Numbered from the stretch's first letter, positions 49,606 to 61,630 are shown. The stretch: DNA of 64,000 bases from Pseudocercospora fijiensis CIRAD86 (GCF_000340215.1 NW_006921546.1:159580-223579); one strand, 5' to 3'. Program-made: numbers and translations. The notes: generated from the sequence alone by a model not told the origin.

Positions 49606-50847
49606 TGTTACTAAGGCCTAGGAATAATGCTACCCCCGGGGTACTATTAAGCTAACTAATTAGAGGCCGGCAAACTAGGACAATAAGACTATATTACTAT
49701 CGTAAACGCGTACCGAGTGTTAATAAGCGCGCTATAACGCGTCGACTAATTATATACTCTTTTAAGGGTTCTACCCCTTTACTAACGTAATAAGGCCCTT
49801 CTCTTAGTATTTAGGTCCCCCTTTTAATCCTTTATTCTATTAAGGCCTCGAGGCCTAGGCGATCGGCGAGGACGGCGCGCGCGCGTAGATAATAATAACA
49901 ATAACGACGGCGTTACGCTTATACTAAAGGGCGACATAGCCGGCGCGGCTATATTAGTAATAGTATTAGGGAGTATATTATTAGTCGAAGAAGGAAATCG
50001 GAAGCAAGGTAAAGTTAGCGCTAAGACGACTAGCGCCGCTATTATTAACATTACCTACTCGCTACTATTACTAACCTTACCTATACTACGAGCCTAAAGT
50101 ACTATACTAACTAAGTTAAAAGATTAGACCTGTTAAGGGTTTAATTAAAACTTTAACTAAGTTAAAAGATTAAGCGACTAATAGACTAACTAAGGGCAAA
50201 AACTATAGAGCTAAGCTAGCCGGGGTCGATCTTGCGGATAATAGGTTACTCCTCGATCTTTCCGACCCTTTAAGTAAAGCGAACCTTAACTATTACACTT
50301 ATAATAGCCTTTACCTATAGAAACTAGACGAACTGTGTTTTTGAAAAGATAAGATAAGATTAACAATTAAAGGCTGCTAAACCTAACTAATTAGAGTTAG
50401 TAAAACTACGATAGTAAATAATAGTCCTTGTAATAATAAGAATAATCCCTTAGAACGGACAACCCTCGGAAGCGGATATTTCTAGGTCTTTTAAGTATAG
50501 ACGTAAAGAACTCGGCACGACATTACTTAGAACGGAGGCAGTGCTGCAATACCTCGTTTGTCTACCTATTATAGTAGGGAAGACGCGCTCGTATTATAAT
50601 TAGTCGAAGGCCCTTAATTCTTATAGATATATATTACTTTATAGTTTATTATATATAGGGATAGCGTAGTTAGAGTTGTATATTGTATTGTATTAGAGGT
50701 AAGGTTTAATATAGTTACATAATCGGTAGTTGCGCGTTTAATTTAGCGCGGACTAAGCGGCTTATTAGACCTGCTGAGTTAGTAGTAATAGAGGTTAAGA
50801 CTAGAACAAAGACCGGCTACGAGGGCGCGGCCTTTAGAAGGGAAGCG
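49606..50847 (+). other. A3 3' noncoding region
   Basis: No gene is supported. It matches the 3' region of A1. It contains CG-rich and AAT-triplet sequence near 49870-49900 and ends in the purine tract AGAAGGGAAGCG just before the 3' LTR. The minus-strand frame at 49824-50051 has an equivalent in A1 and is discussed under rejected items. Confidence 0.75.
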
Positions 50848-51047
50848 TATATTAGGACTAAAGAGGTTATACGTAATTAGTATATAACCGGGCTCGAGTT
50901 AAGCTAGGGTCTTAATGCCTTAGGTAGGGCTTAGCGCTTAGTAGTAGGCTAACTTGCCTACCTTCCTCCCTCTCCTTCTAGCTCCTTATCGAATACTACC
51001 TATACCTACTACTACCCTATCTACCTACTAATATAACCCTTCTTATA
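50848..51047 (+). repeat. A3 3' LTR
   Basis: 200-bp LTR, TATATTAGGACTAAAG to CTTCTTATA, followed by the TATAG duplication (51048-51052). Confidence 0.94.
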
Positions 51048-51052
51048 TATAG

Positions 51053-51437
51053 TCGAAGAGGTATTATCGCCTATCTTAGTATAACTCTCGAGGATACCTA
51101 GTAACATTTACCTAGTATTCTATACCGACCTTCTAAGACTTACGAGTAGAGACCCCCTACTAGGACAGGTAATCGACGACGAATAGCCGGACCCTATTTT
51201 ATTCGAGACGTATAAAGAATAGTAGGTCGAAGAAATCTTATATACTCGGAAAAGGAAGCGGAGCTAGGGACGAGAAGTGCTCGTAAAATAGAGCAGATAC
51301 TATAAACCTACGTAGGAACCCCTAGACTATATCGCGGATACCTTAGCACTTAACGACTTCGAAGCGAGATACGGATAAATCGAGGAGAACGACGGACCTT
51401 TAGGAGACTAGGAGAAGAAAGGGAAACGGAGGAAATA
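51053..51437 (+). pseudogene. B pol, C-terminal block with chromodomain
   Basis: Continues the B integrase after A3 (IV-EEVLSP across the join). The integrase tail is followed by a chromodomain at about 51215-51380: EEILYTRKRK, then REVLVK and YYKPT*EPLDYIAD, where the stop stands for the conserved Trp. Chromodomains bind methylated histone H3 and are thought to direct chromoviruses to heterochromatin. The end is placed at about 51437. Confidence 0.88.
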
Positions 51438-52797
51438 ACGCGGTAGCCTAGAGTTTTTCCGCGGAGTAATAGTAGTTAATCTATAGACTTTAGGGATTTT
51501 TACTAACTTTAGGAGTTTCTTTACTAACTTAGGGGCTTTTGTTTACAATATATTTAGGGTTTACTAGAAACACTAGAGAATATAATTTAAGATAGAAAAA
51601 ATTTTATTTAGGTATTTATAAGTAAGTATCGGGTCTCCGCCCGAAATTATAAGGTCCTCTTAGGACTAGAAAGAAAAGGATATAATATTACCTCCGAAAC
51701 TACCTAGAGCCTACTAGAAAACCTATAGAAACCCTTATTAACCTAGCTAATCCGGCGGACCGATACGATTAGTACCGAGATAGAGAGTAGTAGGAACACC
51801 CCTAAGAAAAAGAAGATTAGCGAGAGAAAATCTAAGGATAGAGGTAAACTTACGTCTAAGTTTGTTATACTACGATATTAGTAACGGTGTTCGTTACCTC
51901 CGAGGCGATAGCGCTAAAGGAAATAGTTAGCGGGGGTTTTATCGCGGGAAACGGGAAATCCTACCTAGATAGTAATCCCTACGGCTAGAGGGACTTAAGA
52001 GCTTTCTACACCTTAAGAACCTTAAGAAGCTCGGAGTGCTTCTCGGCGACGTTGCTATAGGTCGCGCGGGTATAGCTAGCGTAGGCTACGTAGGCTATTT
52101 AAGGACTAAATAGTTAGCGAGGGTTTTAGTACGAGAATCGCGAAAACTTATAGTAGAGCGTAAGCGATTCTCTTACAAGCGCAATTAGCGTAGGCCTTCG
52201 AGCTAGCGGGCTAAAAAGAAGTTAGCGGACTCTACGATAAATAGGGCGGGAACCTTATAGATTAATCGACGTAGTCCTCGCCGGAGTTATAGTAACTAAT
52301 ATAGTAGATTCGATAGGCTATCTAGAACAAGTTAATTTTACGAAGGAAATCGCAGGGTATAGAGAGGGACTTGCTATAGTAGTAGTAGTAGTAGTAGTAG
52401 TAGTAGGAGGTATATATAAAGAAAAGAAGAAGAAGAAGAAGAAGAGGGAAATATTAATACTCCTAGAAGGCGACGCCGAAGTAAAGGTCGCGAAAGTAAG
52501 GGAAAGCGCGATTATAAGTAAAGCGTTTAAAAGCGTAGTTACGACGCGTTCTAGAAGGCGGTAAGTAGATAAAAGAGCGCGGTTTAGTAGTCGCGAAGAA
52601 AGTTATAGTCGTTAAAGCCCTAGGTACGGCAATCCCGACTAGAAAGTAGCGGAAACCCTAATCGTAAAGGAGGAAACTACGAGCGCGTTACTCTAAAGAA
52701 GCTTAGATAGGTATAGATCTAACGGATAAAGTAACAGCGATAGAAACTACGGAGGGCTTTCTATTCCCGCTAAGGAAGGGAAGGAGGACGGGAGTAA
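51438..52797 (+). other. B 3' region with unexplained open stretch and microsatellites
   Basis: 1.36 kb between the pol end and the 3' LTR, unusually long. A plus-strand frame is free of stops for 107 codons (52241-52561), which is notable in RIP-hit DNA. It includes a (GTA)n tract (52377-52406) and a (GAA)n tract (52421-52446). No family is recognised and an accessory ORF is not proven. Confidence 0.5.
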
Positions 52798-52984
52798 TAT
52801 AAAGGGCTACGCCCTAGGTAGAAAGCGCTAGCCTTAGGTATTCGGCCTACGCGACTCTAACCTACTACTTAGCGCTTAGCGTACCGTATAAAACTATTCG
52901 GATTTACGTAAATAGACTTAGCTCTTTATCGAACCTATTAAGTCTTATATCTAGTATCTACGTACGCGTTACTTACCTATAATA
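52798..52984 (+). repeat. B 3' LTR
   Basis: 187 bp, matching 39055-39241, and ends CCTATAATA before CGCCC, the near-match of the left flank. Confidence 0.92.
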
Positions 52985-53530
52985 CGCCCTTTATTTATCG
53001 TACTCTAAGTACGCTTATCCGGCAATCCGTAATACCTATAGATATATAAATAGTGATATTTAACGCCGTTCTTATTCTTTTTTAGCTTCTACTCCTTAAG
53101 CTCGTACCCCTCCGATATACTAAATTACTAGATATAGCGCTCGAAAGCGCTCTTCGAAGGAAACGTCGACTCGCGCGGTATTAGACCTCGCGGTAGTAAG
53201 GGCGGCGGTTTAATAATAAACTCGTACTTCTAAGGCCGCGGCGATACTAACCTATACTTAGGTAACGATATACGCTCTCGTAGTAGCGATAGTAAACGCG
53301 AGCGACCTCGAATACGCGTCTTCGAGACTAATTAAACCTCCTCCTACGACGCGATATCTACTACCGCGTCTTCTACTATCCTCTTTATCGATTGCGTATC
53401 TTCTACTATCGCGTCTTCTACTATCTCCGCGTTACTACCGCCGGCGATAAGATTATCGAGAAACTCGTCGTATAATAGAGATTTAGCTATTTTCGATAGT
53501 TACTAGGCAATCTACTATAAAAGGGGGAAG
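52985..53530 (-). pseudogene. MULE transposase, N-terminal block
   Basis: Minus-strand frame leading into 39054. It begins near 53520 with an acidic, repeat-like segment (IVEDAIVEDTQ, IVEDAVVD) and a basic Pro-rich part (KPPPLLPRGLIPRES). It ends in a likely DNA-binding domain (GYELKEQKLKKNKNG, then YHYLYIYRYYGLP), where Tyr residues probably replace Cys and His zinc ligands, as in FAR1/FLYWCH-like domains of MULE proteins. The domain name is inferred. Confidence 0.65.
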
Positions 53531-53699
53531 AAATACGAATTTTAGGTCTACGGTAGATTCGGATAGAATTCCTTCCTAGGTAACGCGCTACGCGCCCGTT
53601 AACAATACTAACTAAGAACAGAAACGTCGTATATTAGGTAGAAATAGTACGTATTTAACGATATATTAATATAGGCGCGATTCTATATTAGTGCTAGGT

Positions 53700-54619
53700 C
53701 TAGGGCTCGGGTAGCGTGCTAGGGCTCGGGGAAGTAATTAAGATCGATAGGATCCTCGCAATCGCGAATTTCGGGACGGCCTATCCCGAAATTCGAGGGC
53801 AAGGAACGCAAAGGACGCGGGATAAGTTAGCCCGCCGCGCAGTTAAAGCCCGCCGCGTAGTTAAAGCCCGCTACGCAGTTAAAGCCCGACTGCTACTACT
53901 CCGTATATTTCTACTACTACGAGGTATTTCGGGGTATTACGCGCTTGTATAGGTCAAATTTAGCGGTTTCGTAGGTTTTTTTTATAAATAAATTTTTTTC
54001 GTTAAGGTTTCGTTAAATGTAGCCGATATTTCGTTAAGGTTTCCTTTAAAAGCCGACGCTTAATAAGCAGAACTTTGAAAAAAAGTACACTCGAAACACT
54101 CGAGATTCTTTTCTAGATTCTAAGATAACTACTAGGTATTATAACTGAAAATCTATAATACTCTTATTAGTATATAGAACTTCAAGTTCTATTTTTTAGA
54201 TTTCTAAAAATAGTAAAGTATAACTTAGAAAAGCTAAAATACTATATTGCTTATTTCTGTTCCCTAGCTTTAGTTTCGTAAAAAATCTATAAATTTTATA
54301 TTTTTTTATAATAATATACTAAAAATAGAGTACCTTTCTACTATATTACTAAGCTATAAACCTACTAGAAAAAAAGATAAATTAGAAGCAAAATGTCTAG
54401 AAAAGCGATTTTCTTTCCTTTATATCTTTTTATCTAGAAGGTTTACGGCTTAGTAATATATAACAAAAATGTTCTATTTTTAGTACAGTATTAGGTAAAA
54501 GTCTAACTTTTATAAGTTACCTATTTATCGTTCTAGGATAGCTTAGGATCGCTCGGGATCGCTCGCGATCGCTAGGATCGATAGGATTAATAGGATCGGT
54601 AAAGAAGTTTTCGTAATGT
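53700..54619 (-). repeat. MULE right terminal region with AT-rich foldback
   Basis: The inner part (53700-53790) mirrors the left subterminal motif (GGGCTCGGGGAAGTAATTA versus TAATTACTTCCCCGAGCCC). The outer part (54520-54619) mirrors the left end with GGATCG units. Between them, 53960-54520 is AT-rich. It includes an imperfect inverted repeat with arms of about 70 bp at 54311-54378 and 54421-54493, and 18-bp GTTAAAGCCCGCCGCGTA units at 53838-53892. The left end has no such block. Confidence 0.7.
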
Positions 54620-54785
54620 ATACTACTATAGAAGGAGCTATTCTAGAACACTTTCTCTAAGAAGTATAGAAATAGAATTTAGAATAAGGTCTCCGACCCG
54701 AACTAGGGCAAGAATACTAGTACCTATTATATATAGACCTCCTTTAGTATCGTAGGAACTCTACGTAAAACGAGGGGGGGGCTAC
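54620..54785 (+). pseudogene. D2 pol, final block and polypurine tract
   Basis: Last codons of the D family Pol, matching D1 11067-11230, followed by CGAGGGGGGGGCTAC directly before the LTR. Confidence 0.85.
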
Positions 54786-55487
54786 TATTATAGTAGCTGC
54801 CTAGAAAGTACCGACAAGTCCTATAAGCTAGCCGCTATACTATAAAGTAATATCGGATTTAAGTTACCTTAGTAGTAGGGGCCTCTAGCGAAGTAGGTCG
54901 CCTAGTTAGCCGCCTATTTAGTCGTATAACGTAATATCTTAGGGACTCCCGCGGAGGCCGTATATAGTAGAATAATACGTTATATATTAATATACGAACG
55001 ATAGGACTATACTAAACTACGCGTATACGTATACGGACGATAGTAAGCGAGATATATAGAGTCTTAGGATAGATCCGAGTACTAGGACGGAACCGGAAGA
55101 TAAGAAAGAGCTAGGAGAAACATATTTGCTTAAAAGCGGTTAAACGAGTTCGTATACGCGCGCTATATAAGTTAGCTAGGAAATAAAGGCGCTACGAGAT
55201 AGTAGATAAGCGGGATACGCGCGCGCGCTTAGCGCGTAGGGAAGGACCTAAAAGCAGAGGTTTGCTAAGAAGTTAGTAAGTAGGATATATATACTTACGC
55301 TTATACGTCGGACGCGCTAGACGCCTATAGGGCGTAATACTAAGGAAGGGGCTCTCCCTCTAAGGTACCCTTCTTCCTTTTTACGTAGTTCGTCTTATAT
55401 AAATAGTAGCTATATTAATTTAGTACTCCCTTTAGTTTAGTTTAAAGTTTAGTATATGTTCTTACTACTTAGCCTCTAACTCTTATA
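54786..55487 (+). repeat. D2 3' LTR
   Basis: 702-bp LTR related to the 711-bp D1 LTRs, TATTATAGTAGCTGCC to CTAACTCTTATA. The following CCGGA would be its target duplication. Confidence 0.92.
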
Positions 55488-55492
55488 CCGGA

Positions 55493-58400
55493 TATCTAAT
55501 AACTAAGTATAGCTCGGAATAGAGTCCTTAGAACTCTTTCTTATTAGGCCGACTACTCGAAATAGAGTCGTACTTAGCGCTAATACGAAGTATCGGATAT
55601 TCCCTATCTAAGAGTTACGTACGATTAAACTACTCTGCCGTAGTACGATAGAAGTAAAGCCGGATAGTAGACTTAAAGTCCCTCTTTATTACCTTCCCGA
55701 AGTGCGTAGGCGTACGCTATCTAAGTCTTAAGAAGATTGTAGTACCTATCTTCTACCTTATTAACTCGGACGGCTTATAGGATATCCTTAAATTATAGGG
55801 TAGTCTTATTCTATCAGGATTATCGGATAACCTATAGTAAACGTAGCGTATACTTAAAGGCTCGGTAGTAGTTGCGACTAGAGATATCTATAGCGTTATA
55901 TAAACGCTTAGTAGTAAAAAGAGCGGTAGCCGCGATAGGCGGAAGCTAATAGAAGTCTATACCTAGAAGAATAATAAACCTAGTAAAAAAGTCGGTAGAG
56001 GCCTTCGTTTTAATAGAGACCTCGAATAGGCGTTAATTAATCTAATCTAGTAGATAAATACTAAGTATAGATTTCTCGTTAATTACTATAAAACGCACTC
56101 CTTCTAACCGTTAGCGGCAGATCTTTCTAGCCTTATCTCTAAGTTTATCTAAGATAGGATCGACTTAAATAGGTAGATTAAAGAAGGAATAAATAGTATA
56201 GCTATCGATATTAAACGCTACTACCCTAGTAGGGGCAAGTCTAATAATAGGCCTTCGAGTACTACCTTTAGTACGCCGCGTAAAAGCCTATAATCGATCC
56301 GAGAGTAGCTCGATTATATACGACTTTCCGGTACCCGCCTCGCTATCGAGTTAATTAATAGCTATAGGGCGCATTTAGAGCTAGCGGGCGCCCCTAAGCA
56401 GGTACTAAATAGAAACTTTCGGACAAACCAATCGTAGCTCTTAGGAAGATACTATATGCTACCGCTTGCCCCGGATTTAGTAATAGATACGCGTTAGATA
56501 CCTAAGGTTCGATATCTAAATTCGAGGTCGAACTTTTCTTTAACCGCCGCTTATAGCTATTTCGAGCTAGCGGTTCGTAAACCTTAGGTATAGTGTCCTT
56601 AAAACGGTCGTAGTAGGGACTCTGGTTAGTAGAAATATTAATACCCCGCTATTTTAACTCGAGCTCCTCGCGAATCCGATAATTATCGCTAGGATACTCG
56701 TTACCGAGTTCGTTAAAGATAGCCTCCTTATCCTCGGTAATAGGATATTCCTCCTCGAACTCGTCTTTAAAATCCTCCTTCTCCGCGGCTAGCCGGCCGT
56801 AATAGTCTCTACTAAGTATAGGATACTACGACTCCCGGCGCTCTAATCCCTAGTAGGTAGCTAGCTACTTATTATAGGAAATAGGCGAGTTTAGGAACCG
56901 GAAGGGTAGTACTAGATATACTATCTAAGGGACGTATAGTATAACCTTAAACCGATAGTACTACGCGTACTTTAGATCGCTACTATCGCTAGAATATAGC
57001 GGGATATAGCGAAGAATCCGGTCGGGACTTCTATCCGCTAACCTAGTAGGCGGATTCCGGCCTAGATTAAATCTAGTAGCGAACTTAAAGAGCGAAATAG
57101 TAGGGTATACTTCCTATCTATCGCTATATTTTATATAGATCGTCCTACGCGTAGTCTGCTAGGGGTGCCTATCGCCGAGGTCGTTTAGCCTAAATAGTAC
57201 CTATTACTCTACCTATAGTCTATACTAGAGGTTAACGAACTACCGCGTATAATCTATTAAACTATAAGCTAGTAGAATAAACGAAACCTCTTATACGGAC
57301 TAATCTCCTTTAGAAACTAGCTTATTAAGTAGCTTAGCGGCAAGCGAGACTAAGGGCCTCTTATTAGATATACGGGATAGGATTTCCTATATAAGTTCTA
57401 AATAGGGCTTTATAGCAACCTCGGCTTTCGAATAGTACTTAATAATATATTATAGTACTACCTTAATATCGGTATATAGAGTAAGATCGGTACTCGCTCT
57501 CTAGGCTATTATTAAAAGGGGATTAAAGTAATTAAGGTTCTAATCGTTATACTCGGTAATATATAGAATAAACTTACTAATATAGTAGTTAGAAACCTCG
57601 GCCCTCTCTAGGATAGTACGCGGAAAGTAAAATCGGTAATATTTCGTAGTATCGGCCGTATCTTATCCTATCCTATACCGTAGGTAATAATTATTATTCG
57701 AGTACCGCTAAAGTCGGATAATAAGATCTAAAAGAAACTCGAGATTGTTTTCGATTTCTAAGGTATCCGAATCTATAGTACTACGGCTAAAGCCTAATAG
57801 GGGTACCCTACCGACTAGTATCCGGATTTAGGATAGCGATATATCTATCCTAGCGTATAGCGAGTACCGAACGCCCCTCGTCGGTAGTTATACTAATCGA
57901 TAGTAGCTTGTCTAGCTAACGAAAAAAGTACGCGTAAATACTACCTCTCTCTTAGAACTTAAACCGAATCTACGAGTTAGATACCCTAAATTTAGGCTCT
58001 AGGATAGTCTTAAATAAGAGCTTTAACCGACGCTTAAATAGATCTACTACAATATATAGATAGTCCTTAAGAAACTCCTATACTAGACGGATAGAGTCGG
58101 CTAAACTACCTATTCTCTATTCGTTTTAGAACGGACTTAACTAAAGTAAATAGTCCTACTATAGATCGGCGGGACTATAGGTTCCGAACAGCGCCGGATA
58201 TACTAGAGACTAAACTCTCGCTTCTAGTTCTATTCGGCGGGCGCCTATATATAGCCTCGTACTAATTAGGGACCGCCCGTGCCTTATAATTATATCTAGA
58301 ACAGACTTAGAATCTAGGGACTCCGGATTTAGTAAGACCTCTTATAGTTGCTCCTTTATAAGGCTACTAGTAACTTCGAGACTACGGGTAAGGTACGTAG

Positions 58401-58960
58401 ACTAGCTACGAGTTAAGCTTTAGTAATAGATATTAAATACCGTATACCGCTAGCTAGTATAGGAACTAAATTGACCGTCGTAATAGTGTAGTAGGGCTTA
58501 AATATAGTCCTTAAAACTAACTATTCTTTCGTAAGGGCTGTAGAAATCGCCCTATTCTATAGAATATAGGTATAGAAAGGCAAGTAATAGGAGGCTACTA
58601 TTAGTATCGTACTCGTCGATAGGTCGCGCTTATAAATAGGGCTACGTTAAGTAGGGTAGACTACGAGGCTAGGCGAATATATATAGACTCGTCCGGGGTA
58701 GCCCTAGCTAACTTCGGTCGGATTCTAGGGGCCTCTCCGCTAACTTCGTAATTATCTCCCTCTACTATACTATTAGCTAGTAACCGGCCCTATACCTATA
58801 GACTAGGCATTAAGCCTATATAAGAGGCCTCCTTCTATAGTATAGATAGATTATTAACCTCGTATAGTATACTGTTTATATTACACCTCTATAGTACCTA
58901 TATTATAGCGCTCTAGTTACTAGCCTAAGCGATATATTTATTATCCTATCTTACTAAATA
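55493..58960 (-). pseudogene. Helitron Rep/helicase remnant, 3' end lost to D2
   Basis: Minus strand. The N-terminal Helitron-like domain (about 58620-57800) includes GDFYSPYERIVSFKDYI near 58490-58550 and LFGTYSPADL near 58180. The HUH endonuclease motif reads GSIYAYFF at 57921-57945, with both His as Tyr (CAC/CAT to TAC/TAT by RIP). A linker segment follows (KLLNKLVSKGD*SV*EVS near 57290-57345). The Pif1-type helicase has Walker A EAGTGKS at about 56319-56343, LAPTRVVAFNI near 56220-56255 and LLGIDFY*LPP near 55940-55980. Together these define an autonomous Helitron that moves by rolling-circle replication. The helicase C-terminus and element 3' end lie beyond the D2 insertion and are not found in the window. 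Confidence 0.87.
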
Positions 58961-59889
58961 TAGCTACCTATATTATTATCGGTTATATTACCCTCGGTTA
59001 CCTATACTATTACTACCTATAGTAGTAGCATTAGTTTCCGTTATTTATTAGAGCCGAAGGTAGGGCTATCTCTTTATATCTAATAGGTATAGGTATATTA
59101 AAGGTAGTCTTAGGGTACGAATAGCTATAACTAAAGCGAGGGTACGATAAGAGCCTACGATATAGACGATATAGAAGTATCTTAAGGGGCTATTACGATA
59201 AGCAAAGAACCTCTTAACGAGGGCATTACTTTAACCCCGAAAAGCTATATACCCTTAGAACTATTATAGCTTAGGGCCTAGTCTACGACTACGGCTAGTT
59301 TCTAAGGACTTAGCTCTAGGTCGAAGACCTATTTAGTACCGCTTGCTCGAGATAAGCTACCGCCTACCGGCCCGGTTATAAGATAGTTACGCGGACTAGT
59401 AGCCTAAAGAGGAGATAGATTAATTAGCTATTAACGGGTCCCGCTAAGACTATTAATAGATAGTAACTTCTAGAGAGTAGATTAGATAACTAGAGAGTCC
59501 CTATTAAATAGGTAGATTTCTCCCCGATTAGTAGCCTCGCTTAGATAGTACTTAGCCTTCTACTAAGAAAAGAAGGCCCCTAACCCCCCCCCCCCCCGGC
59601 CTAGCTAAAGGAGATAATAATAGTTAGTAAGGGAGCTAGTCTCTAGGGTCTAGGAGTAAATAGAGGTTATAGTTCCTTCCTCTAAGTAGCTTTTTATTAA
59701 AAATTACTAAGTTAAGCTCCTAGTAGTATCTATACGACTACTAGGAGGCTAAAGCCTAATACTACCCTAGAGGTATTACTAGGGGAAAACAGCCTAGTAT
59801 ACTACTTTCTCGTATAGCAATATCGAAAAAACCTGCTAAATATACTAAAAATACTTTTATATAGCATTTTATTTTAACTATTTTATTAT
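58961..59889. other. Unassigned; poly-C run and perfect hairpin
   Basis: No supportable gene. The stretch up to about 59110 may hold more of the Helitron N-terminus (a Gln/Arg-rich minus-strand frame). A run of 14 C lies at 59584-59597. A perfect 11-bp stem (CTCCTAGTAGT and ACTACTAGGAG) with a 9-nt loop lies at 59717-59747. The segment 59640-59890 could be the leader or LTR edge of the Gag element to its right. Confidence 0.4.
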
Positions 59890-61330
59890 AATAACCGAAT
59901 AAGCCTAAGCAAAGACGAGTATTATAAATTAGCGGAATCCTCTAACTCCGATACCCCCTCTAATCCTATTAACGAGGAAATAAGGCGACGACTAGTTATT
60001 ATAAGCGCTATTAACCTAGGAGAGGCTACTAGGCCTTCTACGCTAGAGGCACTCTATAATATTATTATAAAGATAATCGAGAAGTAGACTAAATTTCTCT
60101 ATTAGAATAGGCGCCGCCTACTAGAGTAAGGAAGCGATAGAGACCCCTTATTCGAAGGTAGAACGCTATAGTATATATAGAGCGCTTTAAGGACGCCTTA
60201 GTCGAGTATAAGCTTAATAGTAAGTCCGACTAGTGTAAGATCTAATCCCTTACGAGGACTACTACTACTAAGCTTTACCGAACCCTTAGTACCCTAGTTA
60301 GCTACCTAGAAAAGGACGACAAGTCTAATACCGACTAAGAGACCGTTAAGTAGGCCTTTCTAAGGGAGTATAGGAACGCGATAGCCGTTATATTAAAGGC
60401 AGTCGCGTATAGCTCGAGGCCCTCTATTTAACGAGACGTACTAAGGATAACGACCTAAGGGAGTGTATCGGCGAGTTTATTAAGTTAGCGGATAGTATCG
60501 ACTAGTAGGACCTCGAGAATTCCTAGAGAACGAGGCTACTCTATTAGGGGTTACCGTAGCCTATAGCTTAGCGTATCTTCTACTACTATAAGCTTAGTAA
60601 GGCCGATCCTAAGAGCTTTAGGAAATACAAAGAGGTCCTAGAGTATATTAAGGCCGATATCGATAGCTTCGCTAATAGGAGGAAGTTTATTTACGGTAAA
60701 GATAGAAATAACCTAGTATAGGTTAGAAGCTTCCTTAGGAATTAATAAAGGACCTAAGTTCCTCCCTAAATCGTAAAGTAGTTCTAAGTCTATAACTCCT
60801 ACTATTACTAAACACTCTTAGGATATAGTAGACTTAGCTAAATCCCTAGCCTAGCTTAACCTTAATACGAAACTATTATAGCGAGTTAGGGAGGTTATTA
60901 ATACCGGTATACTAAGGGAGGTACTACTAGTCTCCTAGTTCCCCGACCCTAACTATTCTAAAGCTCCTTTGGTTAATATTTACGCTATATAGAAGTTCCA
61001 TTCTCACCTAGATAGCAAGTGCTAGATATACGGCAGTTTTCAATATATCTAATCGGACTGCCCTATCTAGAAAGAGCTTCTTAATAGGAAGCTCGTTATA
61101 TAAGTAAATAACCGGTTCTATTATACCGATACTAGCGATATAATCGACTTCGAATAGAATCGTAGAGTACTAAAGCTACCTTAACTTAGGACCCTTCTAG
61201 AGAAGAAGTATATTACGGTTACTCGCGATAGATCGTTAGGTAACTTCTTATTACGTACAAGCCGAGGCTTCTTTAGAGAGGCTAACGCAAGCGGGAGGCT
61301 AAGACAGAATAATTAGTATAAAGGTAATTC
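59890..61330 (+). pseudogene. Retroelement Gag with zinc knuckle (family G)
   Basis: Plus-strand coding with RIP stops and at least one frame change near 60190-60250. It has an acidic Ser/Asn-rich N-terminus, a helical capsid-like body (REYRNAIAVILKAVA near 60370-60415; ADPKSFRKYKEVLEYIKADI near 60605-60665), and a CX2CX4HX4C knuckle at 61020-61061 in which the second Cys and the His read Tyr. An Asn/Gln/Arg-rich tail runs to about 61330. It probably belongs to an LTR element, but no protease or RT follows and no LTR pair was found, so the superfamily is open. Confidence 0.6.
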
Positions 61331-61630
61331 CAATTAGTAAGTAGGTAATATAAGTTAAACGCCTCGAGCTATAAGGGCATTCCGGCGTTCCTAAATATAA
61401 AGGAGATATCTTGTCTATAGTCGTAAGCGACGTAAGCGACGCTATCGCTCTCGACCGCTCCTATCGCTCCTAGTAAGATAGAGCGATAGCTTAGCTCGCT
61501 AGACTTAGCGTCGCTCTAAGATTATATAAGGACTCTAACTAATTAGATCCGTAATACTATCCCCCTCCTTAAGCGGAATAGTCCCTTATTCCGGAGCTTT
61601 CTAATTCCTAACTTTTTTGTTATACTAAAG
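61331..61630. other. No gene seen; short inverted repeats
   Basis: Contains GCGACG and GAGCGATAGC/GCTATCGCTC type inverted repeats around 61425-61510. No coding support. Confidence 0.4.

Larger units (their letters stand above)
43885..51047 (+). mobile_element. Chromovirus family A, copy A3 (innermost right nest)
   Basis: 7163-bp complete element with a perfect 5-bp duplication TATAG (43880-43884 and 51048-51052) inside B pol. LTRs of 198 and 200 bp. This is the best copy for reading the family. Gag and Pol frames hold from end to end without indels, and stops are TAG/TAA from RIP. The RT active site is YLDD here, unlike the other three copies. Confidence 0.96.
39055..52984 (+). mobile_element. 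Chromovirus family B (holds A3)
   Basis: LTR retrotransposon with 187-bp LTRs at 39055-39241 and 52798-52984. After removing A3 and one TSD copy the element is about 6.76 kb. Flanks CGCGC (39050-39054) and CGCCC (52985-52989) agree at 4 of 5 bases and are the likely target duplication, supported by the transposase frame continuing across the join. It encodes Gag with a zinc knuckle, Pol in -1 frame, and a C-terminal chromodomain. Confidence 0.92.
36368..54619 (-). mobile_element. Mutator-like (MULE) DNA transposon carrying chromovirus B
   Basis: Bounded by inverted ends (ACGTTACGAAAACTT at 36368-36382, and its near reverse complement AAGTTTTCGTAATGT at 54605-54619). Comparison with D1 11060-11075 shows D2 sequence joining exactly ACCGACT to ATACTACTAT. 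No target duplication is evident with these boundaries, whereas MULEs usually make 8-11 bp, so the ends could be off by a few bases. The interior holds a minus-strand MULE-type transposase gene, which B splits. Without B the element is about 4.3 kb. Confidence 0.8.

Noticed and set aside
53716..53952. Plus-strand 78-codon frame with AVKAR repeats
   Set aside because: Produced by the 18-bp GTTAAAGCCCGCCGCGTA tandem units in the MULE end, with no evidence of coding.
59717..59747. Hairpin as the Helitron 3' terminal hairpin
   Set aside because: The Helitron gene is on the minus strand, so its 3' end should lie left of 55493. This hairpin is on the 5' side.
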